Shown here in pieces: positions 1 through 8,432 of a DNA stretch of 64,000 bases. The notes below the pieces were generated by a model. The model was not told the DNA's origin. It saw nothing but the letters and a program-made list of their open reading frames with translations, and did not search any database. The stretch lies in the NCBI GenBank assembly GCA_965230195.1, contig OZ245997.1:4836001-4900000 (forward strand), written 5' to 3'. This stretch comes from Putridiphycobacter sp965230195. GTDB taxonomy: Bacteria; Bacteroidota; Bacteroidia; Flavobacteriales_D; Crocinitomicaceae. Every line of letters starts with the position of its first letter. Positions within the stretch are counted from its first letter, which is position 1. The translations under genes and the position numbers were made by a program.

Positions 1-219
1 TTGAGCTGGTTTACTGGAATTATAATGCACTTTCACATCATCCATTGAATAACCCGATAAGCTTTCAACACCTGATTTTAGCTGGTCTGGCAAACCTGTA
101 TTATTTTTTTTCTGTTGTGTAACAGGTATGGTTCGGTTATCCTTCAAAAACTTCCCCTCATTATCTTTCTTGTTAACACCTTTTTCAGCCTTATTTCTTT
201 TTCTATTATACTCAAACAT
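1..219 (-). CDS. DUF4157 (eCIScore) protein, 5' part only
   Basis: An open reading frame starts with ATG at 219 and runs off the left edge, so only the first 73 residues are seen. After a charged N-terminus it has a KDNR motif, then N-N-T-G-L-P-D-x-L-K-S-G-V-E-S-L-S-G-Y-S followed by MDDVKVHYNSSKPAQ. This is the hallmark start of DUF4157, the domain found at high frequency next to contractile injection systems (eCIScore). In the family an HExxH metallopeptidase motif follows shortly after; it would lie outside the window. The gene begins 12 bases after the stop of the 483-aa gene and is likely the next gene of the eCIS operon. Probable cargo or cargo-associated protein. Confidence 0.82.
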   Translation of the reverse strand, partial: MFEYNRKRNKAEKGVNKKDNEGKFLKDNRTIPVTQQKKNNTGLPDQLKSGVESLSGYSMDDVKVHYNSSKPAQ

Positions 220-231
220 GACCTTATACTT

Positions 232-1683
232 TTAATCTAACACCTTAAAATGATCGGGGAAACTTTTTCTCAGCCAGGCTTCCCGGTGTTCATAACCTGT
301 ATCGCGGTCCAACTCCTGACGATCGCTGCTTGTCATTTTTTTAGGTGTTTTTCTCAATTTATTTTCCACAGCCCGCTTTCTTCTTCGGTTAGCTACTGCA
401 TGTGCAATAACTGGAAATGCAGGAGATAGTGCCCCGGGAAAGGTTCCCTTCCCTCTGGCATAACCATACCCCAGAAGATCAGATGTCACCATAACCGGAC
501 TGGCAAAATAAGTTTTCTCTGTGTCTGGTACTACTTCATCAGCCTCTTGCCTCCTCAAATCAACAACATAATCCCAAAGTGAACGGTAAACATCATAAGA
601 TAGCCTTGGATTTTTTAATTTTTGTAAATAATCCATATTTCCAGCTTCCCTGTGGAGGGCAACCAACCATTTCTTTCCCCATTTACCCAGATAATAATAA
701 GCAATGATGAACCATTGAATTCTATGTGCATACTCCCCATGAGGTAACGGGGCACCAACATCTTTAAAAGGCACTACTTGTTGCACCACCCCTTTTAAAA
801 ATTGCTTTTGAAAGCCAATAGCGTCAGCATGCTGTATAATCCTGGTTCTTTTAGCATTTGGTTTATATGGTTTTTTACTACTTTTTGACTTTGAAGATGT
901 CGCTTCAGCCCTTAAGTCTAAAAAACCATCTCCCATCCAATGCGCTTCCATAAAATGCAAAGCCATATTTAAAGCCTGAGTAGGTCGCTGAACGGTCTTT
1001 TTCGAGAGTAACCTTTTACAAGTATTTTCCAGCGACAATAATGCCTGATGAACAGCCCCCTTGTTTTTCAATAACCGTTGAATAGCTTCAAACTGCTGGA
1101 TCATGCCTGTACTATATAATTTTGGAAATTCTTGAAAAGGATATTTTTCTCTTAAACGGGTAGTCCCTGAAAGACTCTGTCTGTCTCTGTGAAAAAGACC
1201 ACCACCCAGATGCGGCAATTTAGATGTTCGTCCCCCAAGCGCTCCCTTTACCGGTATAAATGTATCATCCCTCACATATACGTTTCTTTCTATTGGTTTT
1301 CCATTAACTGATAATACTTTAAACCACCGGTAAAAATGTGTTCCCATTTTTTTATCCTGAGCTCTGAATGTCTCCTGATTTGGTCCTCTTCTGGATCTCA
1401 GTTTAACCTCATTATCTACTGCAATGGGAGTACCATTCGTAATCAAGCCTTTTCCAAAATAATGACCTTTGAATATTGATTTTCCCTGTGCTTTAACCAA
1501 GTGCGTGGAACCGGTAATCCTACCCTCTACCCTTGTTCTCTGAATCGGTGCTGAATGACCATTTCTGATACTTTGTTTTTTCAAATGCTGTGAGCGATTA
1601 TCCGCTATAACTTTACCCTGTCTAACCCTGGTTTTAACAACACCCTTTTGAGTGATACCTTTGTTTTTATTCTTAAACTTCAT
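232..1683 (-). CDS. Putative eCIS cargo protein (483 aa, unknown fold)
   Basis: Not recognised as a known enzyme. The first 60 residues are strongly basic and contain KVIADNR and an APIQR motif, resembling leaders of proteins encoded next to DUF4157 in eCIS loci (seen also in the two neighbours). A distinctive stretch around residues 310-330 reads HGEYAHRIQWF, followed by aromatic-rich helices; the C-terminus is charged and lysine-rich. There is no signal peptide or membrane segment. It lies 30 bases downstream of the 270-aa gene in the same direction, at the 3' end of the injection system operon, which is where effectors are commonly encoded. A cargo role is inference. Confidence 0.6.
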   Translation of the reverse strand: MKFKNKNKGITQKGVVKTRVRQGKVIADNRSQHLKKQSIRNGHSAPIQRTRVEGRITGSTHLVKAQGKSIFKGHYFGKGLITNGTPIAVDNEVKLRSRRGPNQETFRAQDKKMGTHFYRWFKVLSVNGKPIERNVYVRDDTFIPVKGALGGRTSKLPHLGGGLFHRDRQSLSGTTRLREKYPFQEFPKLYSTGMIQQFEAIQRLLKNKGAVHQALLSLENTCKRLLSKKTVQRPTQALNMALHFMEAHWMGDGFLDLRAEATSSKSKSSKKPYKPNAKRTRIIQHADAIGFQKQFLKGVVQQVVPFKDVGAPLPHGEYAHRIQWFIIAYYYLGKWGKKWLVALHREAGNMDYLQKLKNPRLSYDVYRSLWDYVVDLRRQEADEVVPDTEKTYFASPVMVTSDLLGYGYARGKGTFPGALSPAFPVIAHAVANRRRKRAVENKLRKTPKKMTSSDRQELDRDTGYEHREAWLRKSFPDHFKVLD

Positions 1684-1713
1684 CTCACAGTTTTTTGGTT
1701 AAACTTTTATATT

Positions 1714-2526
1714 TCAATACTCCATATCCACTTCCGAATCAGATGCGCTACCATATTCATCAGCATCCGAGAGACTATCTTCATCTATCGCCATTCCGTA
1801 TTGCCGGGCTCTGTCCGACTGCTTTTTTCTCTCACTCCTACTCATATCCCCGGTATCTATTGTTTTAGCACGTTTAGAAATCCTATCTCCTTTCTTCATT
1901 TTTGAGAACCGTATTAAATCTTTAACTGCGCCTCCTCTTCTTTCTCCTTTTCCATCCATATCTGCTTTCGAGGCTTTGCCTTCTTTCCATCTGTAAGTTT
2001 GAAGCGCATTTAACTCAATCAACTTTTCAGCCGCATCTTCATTTCCATTTTCTGCTTTTTTATATAAGCGTTTATACTGTTTCAGGTAGAGTGTCTTCTT
2101 TCTCCTGAATGATTTAGTCCTCTTCTGAGCCCCGGATTCTTTCAGTCCATCATTTAATATTTTATTATTTACTCTTGGACGAGGAATAATTTTGGTGCCA
2201 ACTAAAGAGCTGATATTCCTCCCTCCCCTTCTTCTGGCATCAATCATCACACTGGTTGTGATATGTGATATCCTGTGAGGCCCTTGTCTCCTTTTTCCAG
2301 ACTTATTTAAATAACCAAATGCAGTAGAAGACCTTTTATGGCTAAGTTTAGTGACCTTATTCCCACTTTTCTTCAAAAGTTTTTTCGTTTGATCAGTTCT
2401 TCTGGCAAATTGAACCGGACTTGAAATTAGTTGAGTTTTGACCCTGTTATCTTTTAAAATCCGGGCGCTACCGATTTTTCTTTGAACTATTCCTTTTACT
2501 TGTATTTTTCGGACTAATTCCCCCAT
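1714..2526 (-). CDS. Putative eCIS cargo protein (270 aa, highly basic N-terminus, acidic tail)
   Basis: Unknown function. Residues 1-40 carry KGIVQRK and RILKDNR, the same leader elements as in the two downstream genes. The middle (about 40-190) is very rich in Lys/Arg with SFRRKK and YKRLYKKAENGNEDAAEKL, the latter resembling a short Sel1-like helix. The C-terminal 30 residues are acidic and Ser/Asp-rich (DEDSLSDADEYGSASDSEVD). Low complexity and high charge suggest nucleic-acid binding or an unfolded cargo rather than a structural part. Start codon lies 5 bases after the upstream stop. Cargo assignment rests on position and leader. Confidence 0.55.
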   Translation of the reverse strand: MGELVRKIQVKGIVQRKIGSARILKDNRVKTQLISSPVQFARRTDQTKKLLKKSGNKVTKLSHKRSSTAFGYLNKSGKRRQGPHRISHITTSVMIDARRRGGRNISSLVGTKIIPRPRVNNKILNDGLKESGAQKRTKSFRRKKTLYLKQYKRLYKKAENGNEDAAEKLIELNALQTYRWKEGKASKADMDGKGERRGGAVKDLIRFSKMKKGDRISKRAKTIDTGDMSRSERKKQSDRARQYGMAIDEDSLSDADEYGSASDSEVDMEY

Positions 2527-2531
2527 TCTGA

Positions 2532-2999
2532 CTAGCTTAACTGATTTACAAATACCGGCCCTATACTACCTGAATAATCAGGCACTGAACAATAATTATA
2601 GGTGTTCAAAAAATCCTTTAAACGTGCCAGGTAAGGGCTGTAATATTCTAACTCAACTTTCTTTCCTGTCAACAATTTCATCATATCATCATCAAAAAAA
2701 GGAAGCACTAAAAACAATTTTCTATAGCTATTTCCCTCATCTTTTTTTAACCTGTCTCCTGGTTTAAGGTGATGACTGACATGTTCTTCAAAACAATGAA
2801 GAAACTCTGCTTTTCTGTCTTCATCAACATCCAGAATAATATAGATCCTCCAATTTGTAATTAAATAACCTTTAATTGGAATACCGGTTTCAACAACTGT
2901 ACTATTTAACGATTCAGCTATAGCAATCTGAATTTCAGATTCCGTATACCTGAGCCGCCATAATTTCATTTCCAGTAATACATTAACCTGTGACTTCAT
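2532..2999 (-). CDS. Conserved-looking hypothetical protein in eCIS operon (155 aa)
   Basis: Soluble alpha/beta-looking protein without signal peptide or recognised motif. It sits between the AAA+ ATPase gene (45 bases upstream) and the first cargo candidate (5 bases downstream). The aromatic-rich patch LITNWRIYIILDVDEDRK and the C-terminal YLARLKDFLNTYNY look like a compact folded domain. Position between ATPase and cargo genes would suit a loading adaptor or chaperone, but nothing in the sequence proves it. Confidence 0.55.
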   Translation of the reverse strand: MKSQVNVLLEMKLWRLRYTESEIQIAIAESLNSTVVETGIPIKGYLITNWRIYIILDVDEDRKAEFLHCFEEHVSHHLKPGDRLKKDEGNSYRKLFLVLPFFDDDMMKLLTGKKVELEYYSPYLARLKDFLNTYNYCSVPDYSGSIGPVFVNQLS

Positions 3000-3044
3000 T
3001 CTCTCATTTTTTAACTCTTACTACTTCATACTTACTGCTTATAT

Positions 3045-4394
3045 CTATAAATGGTCAACAATTGTTTTATGGTCTTTCATAAACTCACGTCTCAGGCCAT
3101 TAATCAATTCATCTCTTGTCACTACATTATCTTTCCTTTTAATTGCTGAAAGCGCACAATACCTTAACACATTAATAATTGCCCCGCCTGATAATTCGTA
3201 TTCTTCAGCAAGCTTATAAACATCAATTGAAGGATGTAAGCAACATTTTCCTGAAAAAGCGTTCTGCCACAGCTGAAGTCTCTCGCTAACTGATGGCATT
3301 TTAAAGTTTATCATGGATTGAAATCGCCTGGTAAAGGCGGCATCCATATTCTCCTTTAGGTTAGAAGCTAATATGATGATTCCCGGAAAATCCTCAATTC
3401 TTTGAAGGAGGTAACCGGTTTGCTGATTAGCGTGGCGATCATTTGAAGAATTTGTCACTGTTCTTTTCCCAAATAATGCATCTGCTTCATCAAAAAACAG
3501 AATCCAGTTTTTGTATTGTGCAATGTCAAAAATCTTTGCCAGATTCTTTTCTGTTTCCCCTATATACTTCGAAATTACCATTGATAAATCCACCCGATAC
3601 ACCTCTCTGTTTGTTGCTTTTCCCAGTAAAGTAGCGGTTAAGGTTTTTCCTGTTCCGGGTGGACCGTAGAATAAAGACCGATAGCCCGGTTTAATGTTTT
3701 TTAATAGTCCCCAGTCATTCATTAGGGTATCACCATAATCAATCCAGGTACAAATTTCAACCACCTGTTGCAAGACTGTCTCATCCAACACAACATCCTC
3801 CCAATTTAACCCCGTGGTGATTTTATGGGCAGGAAACATTGAACTTTGTTCAATTGGCAATTCTTCACCGGTTAAAAAATAATGTGACCAACGATTTTCA
3901 ATACCCAGAACAGCGCAAGTTGATGGCACGTTATTCTCTGTGTTTGAAATTCTTAAAATCTGTTCTTTAACCAAAACACTGTCTTTGCCTATAGTTTGAA
4001 CATAGGCATTAACAAGATCAGGGTTAACGGAAGTAATTAAAAAAAATAATGTTTGAAGCGTAGGTAAAAAACCACTGTGCTCTCTATCAACGATTCCTCC
4101 AAACTCAGTAAAATTCCGATCATATATCTCATTTTTTCCAAAGAAAACATCCAGAATTTCAGGTTTAACTGTTGGTGCAAATGCTAATATTAATGCTAAT
4201 CTTTCAAATTGGTCAAGTTCCCATTTATTAATGAAACTACCATAAGCACTGTTGCCGTGTACGGGTAAAGGAATATCATACCATCTTTGCTCATGCCCTT
4301 CATGCAGAAGATAACTTGCTATTGATTGGTGAATGACCTGTTCAAGCCAATTTAGCTCCTCATAAACTGATAATATGTTTTCATTAATCTCCAT
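3045..4394 (-). CDS. AAA+ ATPase of the injection system (Afp15/Pvc15-like)
   Basis: C-terminal AAA+ module: Walker A GPPGTGKT at residues 244-251, Walker B ILFFDEAD at 298-305, followed by a sensor region with ASNLKENMDAAFTRRF that includes the Arg-finger pair. The N-terminal 200 residues are the family-specific region preceding the ATPase. In Afp and PVC clusters this ATPase is the penultimate core gene; its exact role is debated (assembly, cargo loading or recycling). The start overlaps the 3' end of the upstream 306-aa gene by 11 bases, indicating translational coupling. Confidence 0.9.
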   Translation of the reverse strand: MEINENILSVYEELNWLEQVIHQSIASYLLHEGHEQRWYDIPLPVHGNSAYGSFINKWELDQFERLALILAFAPTVKPEILDVFFGKNEIYDRNFTEFGGIVDREHSGFLPTLQTLFFLITSVNPDLVNAYVQTIGKDSVLVKEQILRISNTENNVPSTCAVLGIENRWSHYFLTGEELPIEQSSMFPAHKITTGLNWEDVVLDETVLQQVVEICTWIDYGDTLMNDWGLLKNIKPGYRSLFYGPPGTGKTLTATLLGKATNREVYRVDLSMVISKYIGETEKNLAKIFDIAQYKNWILFFDEADALFGKRTVTNSSNDRHANQQTGYLLQRIEDFPGIIILASNLKENMDAAFTRRFQSMINFKMPSVSERLQLWQNAFSGKCCLHPSIDVYKLAEEYELSGGAIINVLRYCALSAIKRKDNVVTRDELINGLRREFMKDHKTIVDHL

Positions 4395-5304
4395 AGGTTA
4401 TAAATAATCTTTCGATATCGTCAAGTCCGGCATTAACCCATTGAAAATAATTTAAAGCCGTGGTAGGATTTAATTGATTTCCCTGTAACATGTCTAAAAC
4501 ACTACCCTGAGTATTTTTAAAAGAAGATTCATAGATATCATCATCTTTATAAAATTCATATGGAAAAAAAGAAGCTGCCCATTGCTGATGCCTGGTTCTT
4601 TTGTCAAGCAAATCACTGATAAACACTTCTGATTTATCATCATATACCACCAGCTTTTTAGCCTTAAAAAAACAGGATTTTTTGTGTGGTTCCTGATGGT
4701 AATAGTCCACATCCTTTGACTGGATAGTTTTAACTGAATCCTCTCCAAATATTTCCACCAAACCAAAATTTTCTTTTTCTGTGGCAATCTCAAGTTCAGC
4801 TTCATGTTTTCCGGCAATTGCCAGGGTCCAGGCATCCATAATCGCACAATCAGTCACCACATACAATGATCTAAAAGAATAATAAGCTTGTGTGAGTTTT
4901 ATGATCAGCTGATCCTGAATAGCGTTCCAATTTCTGATTCTGACTGCATATGGGTGATGTCCCTTAAAAATAAAACTGCCTTTATCTTCGAATGAGATGA
5001 CTTGCTTGCTGTATTCAAAGTCTCCATCAATTGGATTATGACCGGAACCACGACCGGAATAGGGTTTTGTAATCCCATCCGATAGTTTCCAGTTGTTGGG
5101 ATTCAGCTTAATATCGAATTGAAAATCAATTTCAAATTGATCAACAATTTCCGGATTAAATATATTCCCTAAAAAAATCAATTCTCCATTTCTGATCTGG
5201 AAAAAATCTCCCGGATGAACATTAGAAGTTAACGGATGCATAGGAATAAAGCCTCCTGTCCGTTGATAAACTTTTTGATAAAATTTTTTATATAGAGAAT
5301 CCAT
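4384..5304 (-). CDS. eCIS-associated hypothetical protein (306 aa)
   Basis: No recognised domain. The protein is soluble, beta-rich in its N-terminal two thirds (DQFEIDFQFDIKLNPNNWKL; FEDKGSFIFKGHHPYAVRI) with a central segment of small residues (CAIMDAWTLAIAGKHEAELEIA) and a helical C-terminus. It is encoded directly before the AAA+ ATPase and overlaps it. A perfect 13-bp hairpin lies between it and the preceding gene. It could be a cargo, a fibre component or an assembly factor; I see no basis to choose. Confidence 0.6.
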   Translation of the reverse strand: MDSLYKKFYQKVYQRTGGFIPMHPLTSNVHPGDFFQIRNGELIFLGNIFNPEIVDQFEIDFQFDIKLNPNNWKLSDGITKPYSGRGSGHNPIDGDFEYSKQVISFEDKGSFIFKGHHPYAVRIRNWNAIQDQLIIKLTQAYYSFRSLYVVTDCAIMDAWTLAIAGKHEAELEIATEKENFGLVEIFGEDSVKTIQSKDVDYYHQEPHKKSCFFKAKKLVVYDDKSEVFISDLLDKRTRHQQWAASFFPYEFYKDDDIYESSFKNTQGSVLDMLQGNQLNPTTALNYFQWVNAGLDDIERLFITYGD

Positions 5305-5318
5305 AACGCAATATTTTT

Positions 5319-5348
5319 AATCACTACCCAAAAAATTGGGTAGTGATT
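5319..5348. promoter_or_regulatory. Perfect intercistronic hairpin within the eCIS operon
   Basis: Two 13-base arms (5319-5331 and 5336-5348) are perfect inverted copies around a 4-base A-rich loop. On the minus (transcribed) strand the stem is followed by A-rich sequence, not a U-tract, so it is not a standard terminator in the operon direction. It lies 11 bases after the stop of the 277-aa gene and 15 bases before the start of the 306-aa gene. Likely an mRNA stabiliser or processing site that sets different expression for genes on either side. Confidence 0.7.
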
Positions 5349-5358
5349 CTGTGATAGA

Positions 5359-6192
5359 TTAAGATGCCAGAGCTGCAGCATTTGCAGCAGCCAAACCAGC
5401 TTGTAGTGACTTTAACTTCACCTGGGCTTTTGTTAAATTGGCTGTGGTGATATTCAATTGCTTTAACACCTCTTTATTGGCCACCTCTGCTTCAAGGTAT
5501 TTGTTATTTGCATCAGTAAATGCTTTGTCAATCAAAACTTCTAAGCATTTATCATGATGATCGCTCTTCTTACCATCATGTTGGGTACCGGTCATTACTT
5601 CATATAACTTCATTGATTCGGTATACTCCAATGCTGCCGCAGCCTCTGACTCCACGCTGGTAGCCTGTGCACTAAAAGTCGATTTTAATGCCACAAGGGT
5701 GAGTGCCACAGCATTATTTGCATCAGTACCTGCTTTAGTAATCATGGATACCAGTTCATCAGAAATTAAAGGGTTAAGTGCTTTTTTTCTAACCACCAGA
5801 TTTCCCAGTTTATTAATCACTTCGGCAGAATAAATCAGCTCATCAATAACCTTTTTCATTTGAATGGCCAATTGTTGAATTTTGGCATCAGCAATCACCA
5901 TTTCGTCAAAAGCAATGCCTGAATTATTTTGCAAGTCGTTGACCTCCTTTATCAGGGCATCCATCATTTTTTTATTATTCAACGCTGTGTCTTTATTAGC
6001 TTCAGCTGAATTAAGATCGGCCAGAAACTTCGCTGATTTTTCCTGTAGTGAATCAGCAATAGCCTGAAGTTGTTCAACCTCATCCTGAGCATTTAAAACT
6101 TCATTATTCAACCGGTCCAATTCCGATTTTTTCTGTTCTGTTACCCCATACTTTGAGGGTACAATCGTTAAAAGTGGTTCTGTATTATTCAT
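5359..6192 (-). CDS. Coiled-coil eCIS-associated protein (277 aa)
   Basis: Almost entirely helical with heptad-like patterning from residue 18 (EQKKSELDRLNNEVLNAQDE) to about 120, then an Ala-rich helical region. A His/Asp/Lys insertion (QHDGKKSDHHDK) interrupts it near residue 210. The last 15 residues are almost pure Ala/Gly/Ser. It lies 12 bases after the 649-aa coiled-coil gene and resembles that protein's N-terminal third in composition. Possible structural rod, fibre or sheath-external component, or co-secreted partner; function unknown. Confidence 0.6.
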   Translation of the reverse strand: MNNTEPLLTIVPSKYGVTEQKKSELDRLNNEVLNAQDEVEQLQAIADSLQEKSAKFLADLNSAEANKDTALNNKKMMDALIKEVNDLQNNSGIAFDEMVIADAKIQQLAIQMKKVIDELIYSAEVINKLGNLVVRKKALNPLISDELVSMITKAGTDANNAVALTLVALKSTFSAQATSVESEAAAALEYTESMKLYEVMTGTQHDGKKSDHHDKCLEVLIDKAFTDANNKYLEAEVANKEVLKQLNITTANLTKAQVKLKSLQAGLAAANAAALAS

Positions 6193-6203
6193 GGCTTAAA
6201 TTT

Positions 6204-8153
6204 TTATTTTGATTTATATTTAATTGGCTCCGTCACTACAAAATTTGACAGGGCATTAACAAACTGACCGGCTTGTTCTTCGCCTTCCTTTGAGAACGCT
6301 AATACAGCAGGTACATACTCCACATCATCAATCAGTTTATTACCAAAGTTGTCAGTCATATCTTCATGAATTTTTACTTTGGCACTGACTTTTACCATAT
6401 CATCTTTCTCAGGCTTTATGGTAATCTCTTTGTTGGTTAAAGCATGATACGACCCTGCCGGAACCTGATTAGCTAAAGTAAGATTGAACAAAAATCCAGG
6501 TTTCATATACTCATTTGGATTAATTGCTTTTTCTGCTTTTTTCTTATCAGCCTTCGTTTTTCTCAGCTCTTTCTTAGTTTGTTTCAATACTGCTGTATCA
6601 ATTTTCAGCTGAGTCTCAAGATCCTCAATTTTCTTAATGATTGCATCCTTTTCTTTTTTAGTTTTTGCGGAGACTAATTCACCTTCCAGCACCTCAATTT
6701 GGGCCGGCATAGCGTTGATTCTTACCTGAAGAGTATTAATTTCCTGAGTCAGGGCCAGAATTTTAGGATCATACATTTCTGCAATCTTTTCCAGTTTTTC
6801 AACTTCTCTTTCAATTGACCTTACGCCCTGCTCTGTCAACAAGCCCTGAACAAGCTCTCTTTTATCAGGCAATAACATTAGTCTGTATTCAACCTTGTAT
6901 GATTTATTTTGTTCCAGGCTAAACTCTATTTCCCGATCGTGATGTTTATACTTAAAACTTGAAGCTTTTGGGGCATTGAGTTTGTTTACCAATGAGAATA
7001 CTGGAGAAGAAGCAGATAAGTAATCATCAAAATTATTCAATGCCTTTTTGTACTTTTCTGATAATTTAGCAAATACAAATACCACATATTCAGCTCCCAA
7101 ATCCATATCATCACCATCTGAATCTTTTAACTGAGAGATAAAAATTTTCTCGGAGAAGGAATCTTTACCCTTTGGTAAAATCGGATCAACCTCAACATAC
7201 TGATCAGGATTAAGCAATAATGCTTCAGCAGATGTAATGGTAAAAGTTGATTTATTCATGTTTTTCACCAACATGATATAGTAATTCTCTACAGGATATC
7301 CTGGCTTGGTCCCCTTAACAGCAAAAGGACTTTCCAGCGGAGCGAAAGTCACCCTGTAAAAAATATTTGAACGATTATCCTTTTCCTTTGGAGTATTCAG
7401 AGGTACCTCCAAATTAATATTTAACTCATCATTACTTAATAAATAAGCAGATCGCGTTGCATAATGCTCAACGTTAATATCTCCCAGCTCACCTTCAGCT
7501 TTCTTTTCAACTTCACTGGCCTTTGCCAAAGCCGCATTATCAGCTGCCATCACTTCAACTGTTGCTTCAAATTGAGCTGTCAGGGTATCTAACATTGTTT
7601 TTACAGAAGCGTTAGTTGCTGTTGCTTCCTGAGCTACAGTTTCGGCAGATACTTTTGATGTTAACATTGAGCCTTCCATGGCATACTGAGAAGCTACCTC
7701 TGCAGCATAAGCAGTTGAGTTCATATATTTTGACGCATCAAGCGCCTGATCATAAATTTGAGAATCAAAATCAGCTGCATTAACAATACTGAATATACTG
7801 CCTACATCACTGGCCAGATTCAGAATAGCGTTTGCAGCAACCTGGACATTTGATGCTCCAACAGCGGCATTACTAACCGCTTTAGCGACATATGTTTTTT
7901 CCTGATTGGTGGCAGCCAACAAATTCACTGACAAGTTATTATTTTCTACAATTTGCTCTTGTATTTTTTGTTGCTTACTATAGGTTTTACTGATTACTTC
8001 TAATTTTTCAGCAGCAGTAATACGTGCACCTTCTGCATAGTAAAGCGAAAACATTGCAGCGTTTAATGATGCTGTTGTTTTTTTAAGTTCCAGTTCCTGG
8101 TCATTCAAAGATGAAACGACACTTGACCGGAGGTTTTCGTTGTACGAATTCAT
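6204..8153 (-). CDS. Large coiled-coil plus beta-domain eCIS-associated protein (649 aa)
   Basis: Three parts are visible. Residues 1-215 form an Ala-rich helical region without signal peptide. Residues about 225-395 look like beta-sandwich domain(s) (ITSAEALLLNPDQYVEVDPI and EYVVFVFAKLSEKYKK). Residues about 425-545 are a long coiled coil (ALTQEINTLQVRINAMPAQI and KKEKDAIIKKIEDLETQLKI), followed by a small beta domain. In Afp/PVC loci the gene before or near the tape measure encodes the tail fibre, so a fibre-like or exterior structural role is possible. No sequence similarity to known fibres is apparent to me. Confidence 0.6.
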   Translation of the reverse strand: MNSYNENLRSSVVSSLNDQELELKKTTASLNAAMFSLYYAEGARITAAEKLEVISKTYSKQQKIQEQIVENNNLSVNLLAATNQEKTYVAKAVSNAAVGASNVQVAANAILNLASDVGSIFSIVNAADFDSQIYDQALDASKYMNSTAYAAEVASQYAMEGSMLTSKVSAETVAQEATATNASVKTMLDTLTAQFEATVEVMAADNAALAKASEVEKKAEGELGDINVEHYATRSAYLLSNDELNINLEVPLNTPKEKDNRSNIFYRVTFAPLESPFAVKGTKPGYPVENYYIMLVKNMNKSTFTITSAEALLLNPDQYVEVDPILPKGKDSFSEKIFISQLKDSDGDDMDLGAEYVVFVFAKLSEKYKKALNNFDDYLSASSPVFSLVNKLNAPKASSFKYKHHDREIEFSLEQNKSYKVEYRLMLLPDKRELVQGLLTEQGVRSIEREVEKLEKIAEMYDPKILALTQEINTLQVRINAMPAQIEVLEGELVSAKTKKEKDAIIKKIEDLETQLKIDTAVLKQTKKELRKTKADKKKAEKAINPNEYMKPGFLFNLTLANQVPAGSYHALTNKEITIKPEKDDMVKVSAKVKIHEDMTDNFGNKLIDDVEYVPAVLAFSKEGEEQAGQFVNALSNFVVTEPIKYKSK

Positions 8154-8328
8154 AGTGATTTATTTAATGGTTATTATTTTTATTTGGCTGATGGATAACT
8201 TGAGGATGCCAAAAAAGTGTCAATTCGAGTGCCCCCTGAAAACTTGTATGACTTGTATTGAGACAATTCAAACTACCACCCTTTTTCTTTTCCTCTATTC
8301 TCCTTTTTAGGATTAGACCTATTCACAG

Positions 8329-8409
8329 CTAGCTGCTGTCAATCTCAAATACCATTGCCTGGTAATCGGGACTCAAAATCCAATTAAATTCTAAAAATCG
8401 ATTATTCAT
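8329..8409 (-). CDS. Possible 26-aa small ORF
   Basis: ATG at 8409 to TAG at 8329 encodes a 26-residue peptide with balanced composition (MNNRFLEFNWILSPDYQAMV...). It lies 23 bases after the tape-measure stop in a 279-base gap, the longest gap within the structural operon. The rest of that gap shows no further gene. There is no codon or homology evidence; it may be a remnant or chance. Confidence 0.25.
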   Translation of the reverse strand: MNNRFLEFNWILSPDYQAMVFEIDSS

Positions 8410-8432
8410 ATATTTTATTTTAAATTCATATT

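Noticed and set aside
1648..1905. Plus-strand frame opposite the cargo candidates
   Set aside because: It is antisense to two consistent minus-strand genes and has no protein-like features.
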